A stretch of 64,000 bases of DNA from Thiomicrorhabdus sp. 6S3-12 (lineage in GTDB: Bacteria; Pseudomonadota; Gammaproteobacteria; Thiomicrospirales; Thiomicrospiraceae): assembly GCF_017571475.1 (NCBI RefSeq), contig NZ_JAGETW010000004.1, forward strand, positions 62,001-126,000, written 5' to 3'. The notes under the pieces were generated by a model. That model had not been told where the DNA came from, ran no database searches, and was given only the letters and a program-made list of their open reading frames with translations. This document shows, piece by piece, positions 23,845 through 34,310 of the stretch. Every line of letters begins with the position of its first letter. Positions within the stretch are counted from its first letter, which is position 1. The position numbers were made by a program, and so were the translations under genes.

Positions 23845-25785
23845 CTATTGTCCGCGCATAAACAGTTTATCGAGTTGTTCCATAGACAACTGAACCCAGG
23901 TCGGACGTCCGTGATTACATTGATCGATCTTGTCGGTCTGTTCCATCTGGCGTAGCAACTCGTTCATTTCCGGTACCGTCAATTTGCGATTGGCACGCAC
24001 AGAGCCGTGACAAGCCATGGTAGAGAGAATACTGTCGATACGTTCTTCGACAACACTCGACTCACCGAATTCGGCAAAATCCGCCAGCATATCCTTAAGC
24101 AGACGAACCACATCCGACTTGGCCAACAGAGCAGGTACCGCCGTAACTTTCAGCTGTTCGGGCCCCATTGCCTCAAGCTCAAATCCCAGGTCACTAAATG
24201 TCTTTTCAAACTCTTCCCAAACCAGAACCTGCGAAACATCCAGCGTGACCGCCATCGGAACCAACAGCGGCTGGCTTTGTAATCTGAGCTGCCTCCACTG
24301 CTGTTTAAAACGTTCATAAACCACTCTTTCATGTGCCGCATGCATGTCGACCAAAACCAGTCCATGCCTATTTTCCGACAAGATAAACACACCGTGCAGC
24401 TGCGCCTTGGCAAAGCCCAATGGCGGCACCGGACTTTCCTCGTCACCGGCTGACTCGCTATGATAAACCGCAGCTTCGGCTTCCTGGACCTGATTTTCTC
24501 CATAGAAACGCCGCTCTTCGATCAGCCTGGAAAGATCCCGCGCCTGTTCGCTACGCGCCCCAAAAGAGGAAACAAGCGGCTGTTGAAACTGCCTGGCCGC
24601 TTCAAGTTCGTCCGCTGAAGCGCTGTCATACCTTTGCGTAAAATTCAAATGCATCGGCTTGGCTTCGGGTTTAAGGTTCAAATCCTGCGCAGTTCCCAGT
24701 GATTTCCCGCTGCCGGGCTGAAGACTTTCCGAAGCCGCCAAAGGCTTGCCGACCGCATCGCGTACCGAACGTCGTAAAAAGTCATACACTTCCCGGTTAC
24801 GGGCAAAACGTACTTCGTGCTTGGCCGGATGTACATTGACATCAAGCTGTTCCGGCGGCACATTCAGGAACAGTACATAAGCGGCATGACGCCCGTGATA
24901 CAGGACATCGGCATACGCCTGCTTCAGTGCAAAAGAGAGATTGCGATCCTTGACGACGCGTCCGTTAACGAAAAGGTACTGCATATCGGTCTGCGAGCGG
25001 TTGAAAGTTGGCAGACCGACCCAACCGGTCAAATGCCAGTCATCGGTATTGAATTCGATTTCCAGAGAATGCTCGACGAACTCTTGTCCCAAAAGATTCT
25101 TCAAACGGTTCTGCAAGCTTAACTCATCCTGACAGGCGGGAAGATGACGTACCATCTTTCCGTTGTGAACCAGCTTGAAACCGACTTGCGGATGACTGAG
25201 GATAATGCGTTTCACCAACTGCTCAATCTGCAGAAACTCGGTGCGCGGGGCTCTGAGAAACTTTTTTCGCGCCGGGGTATTAAAAAACAGGTTGTTTACC
25301 TTTACCGACGTCCCCTGCTGACCGGCCGATGGCTCCGGACCATGCCAGTTGCCGTCACCGCGCGCACTGATCTGCCAGGCGCTTTTATCGTGCACCGTAC
25401 GACTGCGCAGAGTAAAGTCCGAAACCGAACTGATACTGGCCAGCGCCTCGCCGCGAAAACCGAGCGATCTAACCGCAACCAGCTCCTGCATCGAATAGAT
25501 CTTACTGGTTGCATGCCGACTCACCGCCAGCAACAGCTCTTCCTTTGGAATCCCCCGGCCGTTATCAATTACTTCGATCGACTGATTCCCTCCTTCCTGA
25601 AGGTGTATTTCAATCTGATCCGCGCCAGAATCCAATGCATTTTCCAGCAATTCCTTGACCGCAGATGCCGGTCGCTCCACCACCTCTCCGGCGGCGATCT
25701 GGTCAGCGAGATTCCCCGGCAGGGTTTCAATCGCACGGATCGGTGCATGGGTCTGATATTCTGCCAACCAGGCTAATAAACTCAT
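23845..25785 (-). CDS. mutL: DNA mismatch repair protein MutL
   Basis: MutL couples MutS recognition to strand removal. The start at MSLLAWLAEYQT (25785) gives 646 residues. A start 19 codons earlier is possible. The GHKL ATPase motifs are AAGEVVERPASAVKELLENA, DNGRGI, TSKI and GFRGEAL. The C-terminal domain contains D-M-H-A-x2-E-x4-E, a Q-to-M variant of the DQHA(x)2E(x)4E nicking-endonuclease motif, plus ACHGSVRA and CNHGRP. Those features mark the endonuclease-type MutL found in bacteria that lack MutH. Confidence 0.95.
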   Translation of the reverse strand: MSLLAWLAEYQTHAPIRAIETLPGNLADQIAAGEVVERPASAVKELLENALDSGADQIEIHLQEGGNQSIEVIDNGRGIPKEELLLAVSRHATSKIYSMQELVAVRSLGFRGEALASISSVSDFTLRSRTVHDKSAWQISARGDGNWHGPEPSAGQQGTSVKVNNLFFNTPARKKFLRAPRTEFLQIEQLVKRIILSHPQVGFKLVHNGKMVRHLPACQDELSLQNRLKNLLGQEFVEHSLEIEFNTDDWHLTGWVGLPTFNRSQTDMQYLFVNGRVVKDRNLSFALKQAYADVLYHGRHAAYVLFLNVPPEQLDVNVHPAKHEVRFARNREVYDFLRRSVRDAVGKPLAASESLQPGSGKSLGTAQDLNLKPEAKPMHLNFTQRYDSASADELEAARQFQQPLVSSFGARSEQARDLSRLIEERRFYGENQVQEAEAAVYHSESAGDEESPVPPLGFAKAQLHGVFILSENRHGLVLVDMHAAHERVVYERFKQQWRQLRLQSQPLLVPMAVTLDVSQVLVWEEFEKTFSDLGFELEAMGPEQLKVTAVPALLAKSDVVRLLKDMLADFAEFGESSVVEERIDSILSTMACHGSVRANRKLTVPEMNELLRQMEQTDKIDQCNHGRPTWVQLSMEQLDKLFMRGQ

Positions 25786-26014
25786 ATATCCACTCTCAAA
25801 AACTTTGCCGCTGATTCTTCTCGAAAGATTTTCTATTTTCAAAGCGGCTTATTATAACGTCCTTTTCCCGGGAGAAAGCGTCACATCCCATAGAATGCAT
25901 AAAGCATTCGTTGCCGGAAACTGTTAAAATACGCAGTTTTTTAATCGACCGATATTTTAGGTATTTCAGTCAGCGGACAAACGCTTAGACGCTGGGTAAC
26001 AAAAGGATACAGAC

Positions 26015-27145
26015 ATGGGATTTTTAGGCAAACTGTTTGGCGGCGCATCCAAAATCAGCGAAGAACTCCAGGAAGCGATCGAGGCGCAGATCAAAACCTA
26101 TAATCTGCCGCACACCGAGCAGAACCTGATCGAGTTGAAAGCCCTTAAAGCCATGCACCTCAAAGGCGATGAAATCACGCTCGAAATCAGCCTGCCTTAT
26201 CCGTGCAAGAGTTTGTGGCCTTCCATCGAACAGAACCTGAGTCACTGTCTGAAACAACTGGACGACATTTCGACGGTGAGCATCGAATTCAAAACCGAAA
26301 TCGTTGCCCACGATGTTCAGAAAGGCACTACGCCAATGCCGAACGTCAAAAACATTATCGCGGTCGCCTCCGGTAAAGGCGGTGTCGGCAAATCGACAAC
26401 GGCAGTCAATCTCGCTCTGGCCCTGCAACAGGAAGGCGCACAGGTCGGTATTCTGGATGCCGATATCTACGGCCCGAGTATCCCGACCATGCTCAACATC
26501 AAGGATAAACCGCAGACCAAAGACGGCAAAAGCATGCAACCGCTGGAAGCTTACGGACTGCAGGCGATGTCGATCGGCGCGTTGATCGACGAAGATTCCC
26601 CGATGATCTGGCGCGGCCCGATCGTCACCCAGACACTGACTCAACTGCTCAAAGAAACCAACTGGGACGAGCTTGATTATCTGGTTATTGACCTGCCTCC
26701 TGGGACCGGTGATGTTCAATTGACGCTGGCGCAGCAGATTCCGGTTACCGGTGCGGTGATCGTCACTACTCCGCAACAGATCTCGCTGATCGACGCCAAA
26801 AAAGGCCTGAAGATGTTCCAGAAGGTTGAAATTCCGATTCTCGGCATTATCGAAAACATGAGTACACATATCTGTTCGCAATGTGGCCACGAAGAAGCGA
26901 TCTTCGGTTCGAACGGCGGCGAAGAGATGGCTAAAAAATATCATGTCGATTTCCTCGGCGCCTTGCCTCTGGATAAACGCATCCGCGAAGAAGCCGATCA
27001 AGGGGCTCCAACGGTCACAGCCGAACCGGGGAGCGAAATTGCCGGTAAATACCGTAATATCGCACACCAGATCGGCGCGCAGATCGGGGTCAAAAAACGC
27101 AACTACGCCGGCGTATTCCCGGAAATCGTGATCCAAAACACCTGA
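26015..27145 (+). CDS. apbC: Iron-sulfur cluster carrier protein ApbC/Mrp
   Basis: A P-loop NTPase of the Mrp/NBP35 class that carries Fe-S clusters to target proteins. 376 residues. A divergent N-terminal region (about 1-100) replaces the usual DUF59 domain. A deviant Walker A GKGGVGKST is at residues 120-128 and DLPPGTGD later. The cluster-holding CxxC is CSQCGHEEAIFG. It lies next to metG, a frequent pairing. The following rnf operon encodes several Fe-S proteins. Confidence 0.93.
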   Translation: MGFLGKLFGGASKISEELQEAIEAQIKTYNLPHTEQNLIELKALKAMHLKGDEITLEISLPYPCKSLWPSIEQNLSHCLKQLDDISTVSIEFKTEIVAHDVQKGTTPMPNVKNIIAVASGKGGVGKSTTAVNLALALQQEGAQVGILDADIYGPSIPTMLNIKDKPQTKDGKSMQPLEAYGLQAMSIGALIDEDSPMIWRGPIVTQTLTQLLKETNWDELDYLVIDLPPGTGDVQLTLAQQIPVTGAVIVTTPQQISLIDAKKGLKMFQKVEIPILGIIENMSTHICSQCGHEEAIFGSNGGEEMAKKYHVDFLGALPLDKRIREEADQGAPTVTAEPGSEIAGKYRNIAHQIGAQIGVKKRNYAGVFPEIVIQNT

Positions 27146-27357
27146 TCGACGCCCGCCTCTTTTGCACCGCTTTAGAGGCGGACAAACTCCAGCAAAAATC
27201 TGAAAAAGCCATTACAATACACGGCTATTTTGCGCTAAACCGACCGCATCAATTCACGTTCGTCGGACCGCCCTTTCCAAGCATCTGGATTCGGCGACGT
27301 ATTAGCGTTTAAACGTTTTCACGCACAGCAAATAATTAATAAGGACTGCAGCAGACT

Positions 27358-29466
27358 ATGGCAACGCCTCCACATCCTCGCAAAATCTTGATTACCAGTG
27401 CCCTTCCGTATGCCAATGGACCGATCCATCTTGGGCATATGGTTGAATATATCCAAACCGATATCTGGTCACGTTTTCAGAAAATGCGCGGTCATGACTG
27501 CGTCTATGTCTGTGCCGACGATGCGCACGGGACTCCGATTATGTTGCGTGCCGAAGCCGAAGGCATTACCCCGGAAGCCTTAATTGCCAAATCATCCGAA
27601 GAGCACCAGGCCGATTTTGCCGGATTTAACGTCGCATTCGACCATTATCACAGCACCAACTCTCCGGAAAACAAATATTACGCCGAGTTGATCTATAACC
27701 GTCTTAAAGAGAAAGGTTATATTGCACGCAAATCGATCTCGCAGTTCTATGATCCGGAAAAATCCATGTTCCTTCCGGACCGTTTCGTCAAGGGAACCTG
27801 TCCGAAGTGCGGGGCCGAGGATCAGTATGGCGATAACTGTGAAGCCTGTGGCGCAACCTATGCACCGACCGATCTGGTCAATCCGAAATCCGCGGTTTCC
27901 GGTGCTACGCCGATTGAAAAAGACTCCGACCACCTGTTCTTCGAACTGGATCAGTTTGCCGACATGCTGAAAAGCTGGACCCGCGAAGGTCACCTGCAGA
28001 CTCAGATCGCCAACAAAATTGATGAATGGCTGGATAGCGGTCTGCGCGGCTGGGATATCTCCCGCGACGCACCTTACTTCGGTTTTGAAATTCCGGGCGA
28101 GAAAGATAAATACTTCTATGTCTGGCTGGATGCGCCGATCGGCTATATGTCGAGCTTCAAAGCCTATTGCGAAAAATCCGGATTAGATTTTGACGAATAT
28201 TGGGCTAAAGACTCCAAGGCCGAGTTGTATCACTTCATCGGTAAGGACATTATTAACTTCCACGCCCTTTTCTGGCCGGCAATGCTTTCCGGAGCCGATT
28301 TCCGTACCCCGGATGCGGTCTGGGCGCACGGCTTCCTGACCGTTGACGGTCAGAAAATGTCCAAGTCGCGCGGTACCTTCATTATGGCCAAGACGTATCT
28401 GGAACATCTGAATCCGGAATATCTGCGTTATTACTTCGCAGCCAAGCTGACCAGCCGTATCGACGATATCGACCTTAACCTGGAAGATTTTGCCCAGCGC
28501 GTGAACTCGGATCTAGTCGGTAAAGTCATCAATATCGCCAGTCGTTGCGCCGGTTTCGTCAAGAAAAAATTCAACGGCAAACTGGCCGAAAGCTGGTCGG
28601 ATTCTGCTAACGAACTGTACCTGCAGTTCGCTAATGCTTCCGAAGAGATCGCAGGTCTGTACGAAAAACGCGAGTACGGACACGCCATGCGCGAAATTAT
28701 GGCGCTGGCCGATCGCGCCAATGAATATATTGCCGAAACCGCCCCTTGGGTTCTGGCTAAAGAAGAAGGGAAAGAAGCCGAGTTGCACGAATCGGTTTCG
28801 GTCGGGATCAACCTTTTCCGTGTTCTGATGAGCTATCTGGCGCCGGTTATTCCGGCAACAGCGGAAAAATCACTGGCATTCCTCAACCTGGAATCCTGGG
28901 AATGGGAAGCAGTGCATCAGCCGTTAATGGGTCATGAAATCAACAAATTCAAAGCTTTGATGACGCGTCTGGAAATGCCGGCTATCGAGAAAATGGTTGA
29001 AGCCTCAGCCCAATCTCTGACGGCTAAATCAGTTCCGGACGGCAAAAAAGACGACAGTAAACCGAAGAAACAATCCCAAGAGAAAAAGATGAGCGAAAAC
29101 AAGCAAACGGCCGAAACCGGCGAATTCGACCCACTGGCGGAAACCATCACTATTGACGACTTTGCTAAAATCGATCTGCGCATTGCCAAAATTGTCAACG
29201 CCGAAGCGGTTCCGGAAGCAGACAAACTGATCAAACTGACTCTGGATATCGGTTTTGAACAGCGTCAGGTATTTGCCGGCATCAAGGCCGCCTACAATCC
29301 GGAAGACCTGATCGGTAAACTGACGGTCATGGTCGCCAATCTGGCGCCACGCAAAATGCGTTTCGGGCTGTCCGAAGGAATGGTTCTGGCCGCCGGCCCG
29401 GGCGGATCGGATCTTTATATTCTGAACCCGGATGACGGCGCTAAACCGGGTATGCGTGTCAAATAA
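27358..29466 (+). CDS. metG: Methionyl-tRNA synthetase
   Basis: Charges tRNA-Met. 702 residues. The HIGH-type HLGH motif is at 24-27 and KMSKS is in [13 protein letters not shown] zinc knuckle CPKCG...CEACG sits in the connective domain. After an anticodon-binding helical domain and a Lys/Ser-rich linker, a C-terminal EMAP/Trbp-type tRNA-binding domain (about 600-702) begins at [19 protein letters not shown]. This is the long dimeric form. Confidence 0.98.
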   Translation: MATPPHPRKILITSALPYANGPIHLGHMVEYIQTDIWSRFQKMRGHDCVYVCADDAHGTPIMLRAEAEGITPEALIAKSSEEHQADFAGFNVAFDHYHSTNSPENKYYAELIYNRLKEKGYIARKSISQFYDPEKSMFLPDRFVKGTCPKCGAEDQYGDNCEACGATYAPTDLVNPKSAVSGATPIEKDSDHLFFELDQFADMLKSWTREGHLQTQIANKIDEWLDSGLRGWDISRDAPYFGFEIPGEKDKYFYVWLDAPIGYMSSFKAYCEKSGLDFDEYWAKDSKAELYHFIGKDIINFHALFWPAMLSGADFRTPDAVWAHGFLTVDGQKMSKSRGTFIMAKTYLEHLNPEYLRYYFAAKLTSRIDDIDLNLEDFAQRVNSDLVGKVINIASRCAGFVKKKFNGKLAESWSDSANELYLQFANASEEIAGLYEKREYGHAMREIMALADRANEYIAETAPWVLAKEEGKEAELHESVSVGINLFRVLMSYLAPVIPATAEKSLAFLNLESWEWEAVHQPLMGHEINKFKALMTRLEMPAIEKMVEASAQSLTAKSVPDGKKDDSKPKKQSQEKKMSENKQTAETGEFDPLAETITIDDFAKIDLRIAKIVNAEAVPEADKLIKLTLDIGFEQRQVFAGIKAAYNPEDLIGKLTVMVANLAPRKMRFGLSEGMVLAAGPGGSDLYILNPDDGAKPGMRVK

Positions 29467-29488
29467 TGTTTCATTACGGATGTTAAGC

Positions 29489-29520
29489 GCTGAATGATCC
29501 TTGCCGATCAGACATTCAGC
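29489..29520 (+). other. Hairpin upstream of rnfA
   Basis: Arms GCTGAATG and CATTCAGC with an inner TGATC/GATCA pairing, between metG and rnfA. No T-run follows, so it is not a clear terminator. It could be an mRNA processing or regulatory element of the rnf transcript. Confidence 0.45.
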
Positions 29521-29551
29521 CTCGAACATTCAAAACACTTTAGGGATACAG

Positions 29552-30127
29552 ATGCAGGATTACGCAATCATTTTGATTAGTACCGTTTTGGTCAATAACT
29601 TTGTATTGGTCAAATTCCTCGGTCTGTGTCCCTTTATGGGAGTTTCCAAAAAAACCGATGCCGCTCTGGGCATGGGTCTGGCGACAACCTTCGTACTGAC
29701 GCTGTCGTCTGTTCTCAGTTACATTATCTACACCTATCTTCTACAGCCTTTCGGGCTTGAATACCTGCAAACAATTGCCTTTATACTGGCCATCGCGGCG
29801 GTCGTCGGCTTTACCGAAATGGCGATTCACAAGACTTCGCCGGTACTGTATCAGGTGCTGGGTATTTATCTACCGCTGATTACCACCAACTGCGCCGTTC
29901 TCGGGGTTGCTTTGTTGAATGTCGGAGAACAGAACGACTTTATCGAATCGGCTTTTTACGGTATGGGCGCGGCGATTGGCTTTACCCTGGTCATGGTTCT
30001 GTTCGCCTCTATCCGTGAACGTCTTGAAGTAGCGGATATCCCCGGCCCTTTTAAAGGGGCTCCGATTGCCTTGATTACCGCCGGCTTAATGTCGATGGCC
30101 TTTATGGGCTTCGGAGGTCTGGTCTGA
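29552..30127 (+). CDS. rnfA: Ion-translocating electron transport complex subunit RnfA
   Basis: Integral membrane subunit of the Rnf (Rsx) complex, which moves electrons between ferredoxin and NADH coupled to Na+ or H+ transport. The start at [11 protein letters not shown] (29552, with TAGGGA upstream) gives 191 residues and six hydrophobic helices. GLCPFMG and TTNCAVLG hold the two cysteines that share the inner [2Fe-2S] cluster with RnfE. It overlaps rnfB by one base. Confidence 0.96.
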   Translation: MQDYAIILISTVLVNNFVLVKFLGLCPFMGVSKKTDAALGMGLATTFVLTLSSVLSYIIYTYLLQPFGLEYLQTIAFILAIAAVVGFTEMAIHKTSPVLYQVLGIYLPLITTNCAVLGVALLNVGEQNDFIESAFYGMGAAIGFTLVMVLFASIRERLEVADIPGPFKGAPIALITAGLMSMAFMGFGGLV

Positions 30128-30735
30128 TGGATTGGATTCACGGGCTTGAAGCGCTGGGAATTTTTCTTGCGCTGGCACTGCTGTTTGGACTGGCACTTGG
30201 CTATGCGGCTGTGCGCTTCAAAGTCGAAGGCAACCCGATGGCCGATCAGATCGACAAGGAACTGCCGCAAACGCAATGCGGCCAGTGCGGTTTTCCGGGC
30301 TGCCGTCCATATGCAGAGGCGTTGGCCAACGGTGAATCCGAGGTCAATCTGTGCGTTCCCGGCGGGACCGAAGTCATGATCAAAATTTCCGAAATCACTG
30401 GACGCGAGCAGAAAGCGATGGAAGACACCTCGGCGGATGAAAAAGCGAAGGAAACCGCCTTTATCGACGAGGATCTTTGTATCGGTTGCGTGCTATGCAT
30501 TAAAGAGTGTCCGGTCGATGCGATTCTCGGGGCCACGAAAATGATGCATACCGTGATCCAGCAGGAGTGCACCGGCTGTGAACTGTGCGTCCCGGTTTGT
30601 CCGGTGGATTGCATCGAAATGCGTCCGCAGGAAGTCAATCTGAAAAACTGGCAATGGCCGGCACCGAACGAACCTAAAAGCGCACTGCCGAACGACTCCA
30701 AGCCTCTGGCAAATCTGTTGCAGGAGAATTCGTAA
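30127..30735 (+). CDS. rnfB: Rnf complex ferredoxin subunit RnfB
   Basis: 202 residues. One N-terminal membrane anchor (about 8-30) is followed by the Fe-S domain [11 protein letters not shown] and then two [4Fe-4S] ferredoxin motifs, [14 protein letters not shown] and [14 protein letters not shown]. Start TGATG overlaps the rnfA stop. The tail after about 180 is Pro/Ser/Asn-rich. Confidence 0.97.
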   Translation: MDWIHGLEALGIFLALALLFGLALGYAAVRFKVEGNPMADQIDKELPQTQCGQCGFPGCRPYAEALANGESEVNLCVPGGTEVMIKISEITGREQKAMEDTSADEKAKETAFIDEDLCIGCVLCIKECPVDAILGATKMMHTVIQQECTGCELCVPVCPVDCIEMRPQEVNLKNWQWPAPNEPKSALPNDSKPLANLLQENS

Positions 30736-33243
30736 ATGAGTCTGCTGCAATCACTGGCGAACACCCTGGCACCGATCTATCCGATGGCAAAACGCTTGCT
30801 GTACCGTTTTCATGGCGGCGTATTTCCGCAATACCATAAATCGCTCAGTGCACGTAATCCGGTTCATGCCCGCTTCATTCCGCAGGAGTTGATTCTTCCG
30901 CTGGCCCAGCCGGTCGGTGAAGAAGCGAAACCCCTGGTCGAAGTCGGCGAACAAATCCGTAAAAACCAGTTGATCGCCCGTGCCGACAGCAGCGCCGACA
31001 AGAAATTGGTGGTTCCGGTGCATGCCCCGACATCCGGAGTGATCGCCGCCATCGAACCGCGCACTCTGCCGCACGCGTCCGGATTGCGATCGCTGTGTAT
31101 CGTAATCAAGCCTGATGGTCGCGATGACACCATCGACAACGCTTTGAACAGCAACGGCGAATGGCCGGCAGAACCTCAGCCGTTGAAAGATATCCTCGCC
31201 GATTCCGGTATTATCGGTATGGGCGGCGCCGGCTTCCCGACTTACGCCAAACTGCCGCGGGAAAAAGGCAAAATCCGTACGCTGATTATCAACGGCGCCG
31301 AATGCGAACCTTTTATCAGCTGTGACGACCTGTTGATGCAAACCCATGCCGAGGAAATTTTGCTCGGCGCGCAGATCACGGCTCATGCTCTCGGGATCGA
31401 CGAAATCGTTTGCGGTATCGAAAACAATAAACCGCAAGCGATTCATCAGATGCAAACGGCCATCGAACAGCTCTCCGGCTCGCAACCAACTCCGGTTGCC
31501 AGCCGCATCCACGAAGTCGCTACCGTTTATCCGATGGGTGGACAGAAGCAACTGGTATACGAAATTACCGGAGTGGAACTGGCCGCGCGCGGCCATGCGA
31601 TTGACCAGGGCATTCTAATGATGAACGTCGCGACCCTGCGCGCCCTGTACCGCGCCGTCGCCTTCGGAGAACCTCTGACTTCGCGTCTGGTGACGGTCAG
31701 TGGCCAGGGATTGCACAAAGGATTTAATATTGATGCGTTGATCGGAACCCCTTTCAACGCTCTGGCCGAACTTGCCGAGCCGAAATCGACGCTTGATTAC
31801 CCGCTGATTATGGGTGGCCCGATGATGGGGGTACAGATGCCTGATAACGCGGTACCTGTAATAAAAACCACCAACTGTATTCTTGCCAACCCGCCTGAAC
31901 CGAGAGAAATGCAGATGCCGTGCATCCGTTGCGGCGAATGTATGGACGCCTGCCCGGTCAATCTGCTGCCGCAACAGATGTATTGGCACGCTCAGGGGCA
32001 TGAATATGAAAAGGTTGAAAAACTGAATGTGTTCGACTGTATCGAATGCGGCTGTTGCAGCTATGTCTGTCCGAGCCATATTCCGCTGGTACAGTACTAC
32101 CGTCACGCCAAAGCCGAGATCAAACTGCTCAATGCCGAGAAAGAAGCGGCGGAAGTGGCCAAAAAACGCCATGAATTCAAACTGGCGCGTATCGAACGTG
32201 AAAAAGCCGAACGCGAAGCGCGACTGAAAGCGAAAAAAGAAGCTGTCAAAAAGCAAACTGCCGATAAACCGCAAGCCGACTCGGAAACTTCCGCCAAATC
32301 CGCAGCTGCCGCCCGTGCCGCCGCAGCGAAAGCAGCAGCCTCTAAAAAAGCGTCTGCTGACTCGGGCGACAAGCCGTTAAGCGCCCGCGAAAAAGCGATA
32401 CTGGCGGCACAAAAAGCCGCCGCCAACAAACAGGGACAGACCGACAAAGACAAGAAAGTCAAAGGCCAGAGCCTAACGACCGGCAAAGACAAGGAAGCAC
32501 AGGCAGAAGCGGCTAAAAAACGCGCCATGGCAGCGGCCAAAGCAGCCGCCGCTAAAAAGCAGACAGCGGAAAAAGACGCATCGCAGGAAAACAAGCCTTT
32601 AAGTGCTCGCGACAAGGCGATTGCTGCTGCCAAAGCGGCCGCTGCTAAGAAAGCCGCACAAAAGCGTGGCGAAGAAAACGTAGCTGCGGCAGTAACCGAA
32701 ACTGATACCGCTCAGAATTCCGATCAAAAATCTGATCACAGTAAAACACACAAAAGCAGCGCTCGCGACAAGGCAATTGCTACAGCCAAGGCGGCAGCGG
32801 CCAGAAAGAAAGCGCAAAAAAATGAAACAGATTCTTCCGAAGCAGCTGACACCCAAACAACCGATTTAACTGCGGATACCCAGGAGACTTCGCCAGCACT
32901 GGAAAAAGAGCAGGCGCGCCGCGCCGCTATCGAAAAAGCCAAAGCGGCTGCTCAGTCGCGCAAACTGACGCAAAGAAAACAGGAACAACATAGCGATAAA
33001 TCCGAAAACGTCGTAAGCGAAAAAACGTCATCAAAGACAGGCGATACGGAAGACGCTGAACAGATTTCTGCGCAGCAGAGTGATCACGAAAAGACAAAAG
33101 ACGATGCCAAGTCGGCGGCCAAAAAAGCCGCTATGGCCGCCGCAAAACGTGCGGCTGAAAAACGCGCTCAACAGCGTGCTGAACAAAAACTGGCCGAGAG
33201 CAAAGCCGGCGACGGAAAAGAACAAGAAGAGGAAACGCATTGA
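30736..33243 (+). CDS. rnfC: Rnf complex NADH-binding subunit RnfC, with a long Ala/Lys-rich tail
   Basis: Cytoplasmic subunit carrying FMN, NADH site and two [4Fe-4S] clusters. 835 residues. The conserved core (about 1-450) has GMGGAGFPTYAKLP and the cluster motifs CIRCGECMDACPV and CIECGCCSYVCPS. From about 460 to the end the protein is a low-complexity, charged helix-rich tail. Units of the form SAR(D/E)KAI-x-AAKAAA recur at about 549, 617 and 675, with related AIEKAKAAA and AAMAAAKRAA copies. Tails like this are known in gammaproteobacterial RnfC (E. coli RsxC 740 residues). Confidence 0.96.
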   Translation: MSLLQSLANTLAPIYPMAKRLLYRFHGGVFPQYHKSLSARNPVHARFIPQELILPLAQPVGEEAKPLVEVGEQIRKNQLIARADSSADKKLVVPVHAPTSGVIAAIEPRTLPHASGLRSLCIVIKPDGRDDTIDNALNSNGEWPAEPQPLKDILADSGIIGMGGAGFPTYAKLPREKGKIRTLIINGAECEPFISCDDLLMQTHAEEILLGAQITAHALGIDEIVCGIENNKPQAIHQMQTAIEQLSGSQPTPVASRIHEVATVYPMGGQKQLVYEITGVELAARGHAIDQGILMMNVATLRALYRAVAFGEPLTSRLVTVSGQGLHKGFNIDALIGTPFNALAELAEPKSTLDYPLIMGGPMMGVQMPDNAVPVIKTTNCILANPPEPREMQMPCIRCGECMDACPVNLLPQQMYWHAQGHEYEKVEKLNVFDCIECGCCSYVCPSHIPLVQYYRHAKAEIKLLNAEKEAAEVAKKRHEFKLARIEREKAEREARLKAKKEAVKKQTADKPQADSETSAKSAAAARAAAAKAAASKKASADSGDKPLSAREKAILAAQKAAANKQGQTDKDKKVKGQSLTTGKDKEAQAEAAKKRAMAAAKAAAAKKQTAEKDASQENKPLSARDKAIAAAKAAAAKKAAQKRGEENVAAAVTETDTAQNSDQKSDHSKTHKSSARDKAIATAKAAAARKKAQKNETDSSEAADTQTTDLTADTQETSPALEKEQARRAAIEKAKAAAQSRKLTQRKQEQHSDKSENVVSEKTSSKTGDTEDAEQISAQQSDHEKTKDDAKSAAKKAAMAAAKRAAEKRAQQRAEQKLAESKAGDGKEQEEETH

Positions 33244-34301
33244 TGAATCCGGCAAGCATGCCTATCCCCCCTTCCTCGCCTTATGCGCACAACGATCAGA
33301 CCGTGCGCAAGGTGATGCTGCAGGTTCAGCTCGCTGCCATGCCGGCACTGCTGATGCACATTTACCTGTTCGGTTTCGGTATTGTCGTTCAATGGCTGCT
33401 GGCGGTCGTTACCTACCTGATCGTTGAATACAGTATGCTCAAGCTGCGCGGCCGTCCGGTAATTCCTTTTCTGACCGATCTCAGCGCGCTGATTACCGTC
33501 ACCGGTCTGGTGTTCTGTATTCCGCCGACGGCTCCCTGGTGGGTGGTTGTCACCGGCTCGGCCTTTGCGCTGATCTTCGGAAAGCATATCTACGGAGGTC
33601 TGGGTTACAACCCTTTCAACCCAGCGATGCTTGGTTACGCTTTCTTGATTATCTCTTTCCCGGTACAGATGACCACTTGGATTATGCCGTCGGAAATCAA
33701 CGGCCACTATCTTGGTTTTATGGACGCGATTGAGGTCATTTTCACTGGCGCTTTAACTTCCGCCGACTTTGATATGCTCACCGGCGCAACGCCTCTGAAC
33801 GAGATGCGTATCGGCATCGCTCAAGGAGTCACCGTTGCCGAAACGCTGGCTCCGATCGCCGGTCATACCAGCCAGACGCATTACTGGCTCGGTCTGAACA
33901 GCTGGGCATGGATCAATATCGCCTTTCTGGTCGGCGGTATTTATCTGCTGTATAAGCGTACGATCCGCTGGCAGTTTCCGGTCGGTTTTTTAGGTTCCCT
34001 GTTTCTGATGGCGTGGATTTTCCACGGCTATAATCCGGAAATGTACCCGCCGGCAAGCTTTGTTCTGTTGAGCGGCGGAACCATGCTGGCCGCGTTTTTC
34101 ATCATTACCGATCCGGTCTCCGCCAGCACAACCCCTGTCGGGCGTTTCATCTACGCCTGCGGTATCGGGGTTCTGGTGTATGTAATCCGTTCCTGGGGAA
34201 CTTTCCCCGACGGATTGGCTTTTGCCATACTGCTGATGAATATCGCTGTTCCTCTAATCGACCAGTACACCCAACCGCGCGTGTTCGGGCATAAGCGATA
34301 G
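33243..34301 (+). CDS. rnfD: Rnf complex subunit RnfD
   Basis: Membrane subunit with about nine helices and a covalently bound FMN. The flavinylation motif TGATPLNEMR holds the acceptor threonine. 352 residues from the ATG at 33243, whose A is the last base of the rnfC TGA stop. The preceding TTG (33240) is not needed. Confidence 0.96.
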   Translation: MNPASMPIPPSSPYAHNDQTVRKVMLQVQLAAMPALLMHIYLFGFGIVVQWLLAVVTYLIVEYSMLKLRGRPVIPFLTDLSALITVTGLVFCIPPTAPWWVVVTGSAFALIFGKHIYGGLGYNPFNPAMLGYAFLIISFPVQMTTWIMPSEINGHYLGFMDAIEVIFTGALTSADFDMLTGATPLNEMRIGIAQGVTVAETLAPIAGHTSQTHYWLGLNSWAWINIAFLVGGIYLLYKRTIRWQFPVGFLGSLFLMAWIFHGYNPEMYPPASFVLLSGGTMLAAFFIITDPVSASTTPVGRFIYACGIGVLVYVIRSWGTFPDGLAFAILLMNIAVPLIDQYTQPRVFGHKR

Positions 34302-34310
34302 GAGAGAGTT

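Noticed and set aside
26024-27136. A 370-codon open frame on the minus strand opposite apbC/mrp.
   Set aside because: It mirrors the well-supported apbC gene, has no family features and is a product of codon bias on the other strand.
30751-31596. A 281-codon open frame antisense to rnfC.
   Set aside because: It lies fully within rnfC and has no recognisable protein features.
32200-33200. Repeated Ala/Lys codons in rnfC considered as a CRISPR-like or satellite repeat.
   Set aside because: The units are in frame, imperfect and explained by the protein tail; there are no regular spacers.
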